Assembly (NCBI GenBank): GCA_045106335.1 | Contig: JBGCEM010000131.1 | Coordinates: forward strand, 1 to 5,395 | DNA from: Aliishimia sp045106335 | Lineage (GTDB): Bacteria; Pseudomonadota; Alphaproteobacteria; Rhodobacterales; Rhodobacteraceae | Length of the DNA: 5,395 nt | Direction of reading: 5' to 3' | Part shown: positions 5,234 to 5,395 of the stretch, piece after piece | Position numbering within the stretch: position 1 is the first letter of the stretch | Layout of the letters: each line of letters starts with the position of its first letter | Made by a program: the position numbers and the translations under genes | Notes under the pieces: model-generated | Told to the model about the DNA's origin: nothing | Databases searched by the model: none | The model's input: the letters and a program-made list of their open reading frames with translations, nothing else

Positions 5234-5395
5234 TTACGCTGCGATTTCGAACAGCGCATCAATGAACGCCAATTCGCCCATAATGCCAGGTTTTTTGTTA
5301 TGGATGTGGCCGCGTTTGATGGTTCGGATGGTTTCGATGCCGCTTAGGGTTGCCTTGGCAGATCGCAGGGAGCGAAAGCTCTGTCGATAACCGAG
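5234..5395 (-). CDS. IS6-family transposase, C-terminal part (runs off window)
   Basis: Fifty-three codons and a TAA stop, read on the minus strand from the window edge. The sequence contains F-R-S-L-R-S-A-K-A-T-L-S-G-I-E-T-I-R-T-I-K-R-G-H-I, the signature C-terminal stretch of IS6-family DDE transposases (compare G-F-K-S-M-x-x-A-x-A-T-I-x-G-I-E-x-M-x-x-x-R-K-G-Q in IS26). It ends F-I-D-A-L-F-E-I-A-A. The catalytic D, D and E lie upstream, outside the window. The frame is clean to the edge, so this copy may be complete. The enzyme would carry out replicative transposition through cointegrates, as known for the family. Confidence 0.8.
   Translation of the reverse strand, partial: LGYRQSFRSLRSAKATLSGIETIRTIKRGHIHNKKPGIMGELAFIDALFEIAA

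Larger units (their letters stand above)
5181..5395 (-). mobile_element. IS6-family insertion sequence, right-hand partial copy
   Basis: The 3' end of an IS6-family element in minus orientation: the transposase C-terminus runs in from the window edge and stops at 5234, followed by 53 bases to a terminal repeat whose outer base is 5181. The bases just outside (5173-5180) would be one arm of the 8-bp target duplication made by this family. The rest of the element is outside the window, so whether it is intact is unknown. It has the same orientation as the IS6 fragment at 171-321, but its terminal repeat differs. Confidence 0.75.

Noticed and set aside
4978..5262. Minus-strand open frame of 94 codons across the end of gene 6 and the IS remnants
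   Set aside because: It crosses three unrelated segments (gene 6, the IS5-type end and the IS6 end), so it cannot be an ancestral gene. The middle part may reflect decayed IS5 coding sequence only.

Overview
The window looks like a piece of an alphaproteobacterial genome, probably Rhodobacterales (Roseobacter group). The grounds are moderately GC-rich codon use, signal peptides ending in A-A-Q or A-A-A-Q, and IS5- and IS6-family remnants of a type I associate with that group. No RNA gene, CRISPR array or housekeeping gene is visible, so the taxonomic call is an inference.

The edges are insertion-sequence debris. On the left (1-321), a minus-strand IS6-family fragment with a terminal repeat, leader and 21 transposase codons is cut at 170/171 by the terminal repeat of an IS5-family element. 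The start of that IS5 transposase (19 residues, then a broken frame) lies further left. On the right (5086-5395), a diverged copy of the same IS5-type repeat starts directly after the last gene's stop codon. After 95 bp it is followed by the end of a second IS6-family element, whose transposase C-terminus reads leftward off the window edge.

Between them sits a compact six-gene island laid out as three forward genes, one reverse gene and two forward genes. Genes 1-3 (405-1013, 1010-1606, 1603-2208) overlap by ATGA junctions and encode three paralogous exported proteins of about 200 residues. Each has a signal peptide, a HEAT-like helical segment and a C-terminal domain with a strictly spaced C-x8-C pair. 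Gene 4 (2221-3330, minus) encodes an exported trypsin-like serine protease with a Pro/Ala-rich linker and a C-terminal beta-rich domain. Genes 5 and 6 (3329-4126, 4129-5085) encode an exported four-cysteine protein and a membrane protein with one transmembrane segment at each end. The likely start codons of genes 4 and 5 overlap head to head inside an ACATGT palindrome.

Every intact product is predicted to be exported or membrane-anchored. I infer that the island is an uncharacterised cell-envelope module built around a periplasmic protease and a family of small repeat proteins, brought in or rearranged with IS elements. I do not recognise it as a named system, and no specific function is claimed.
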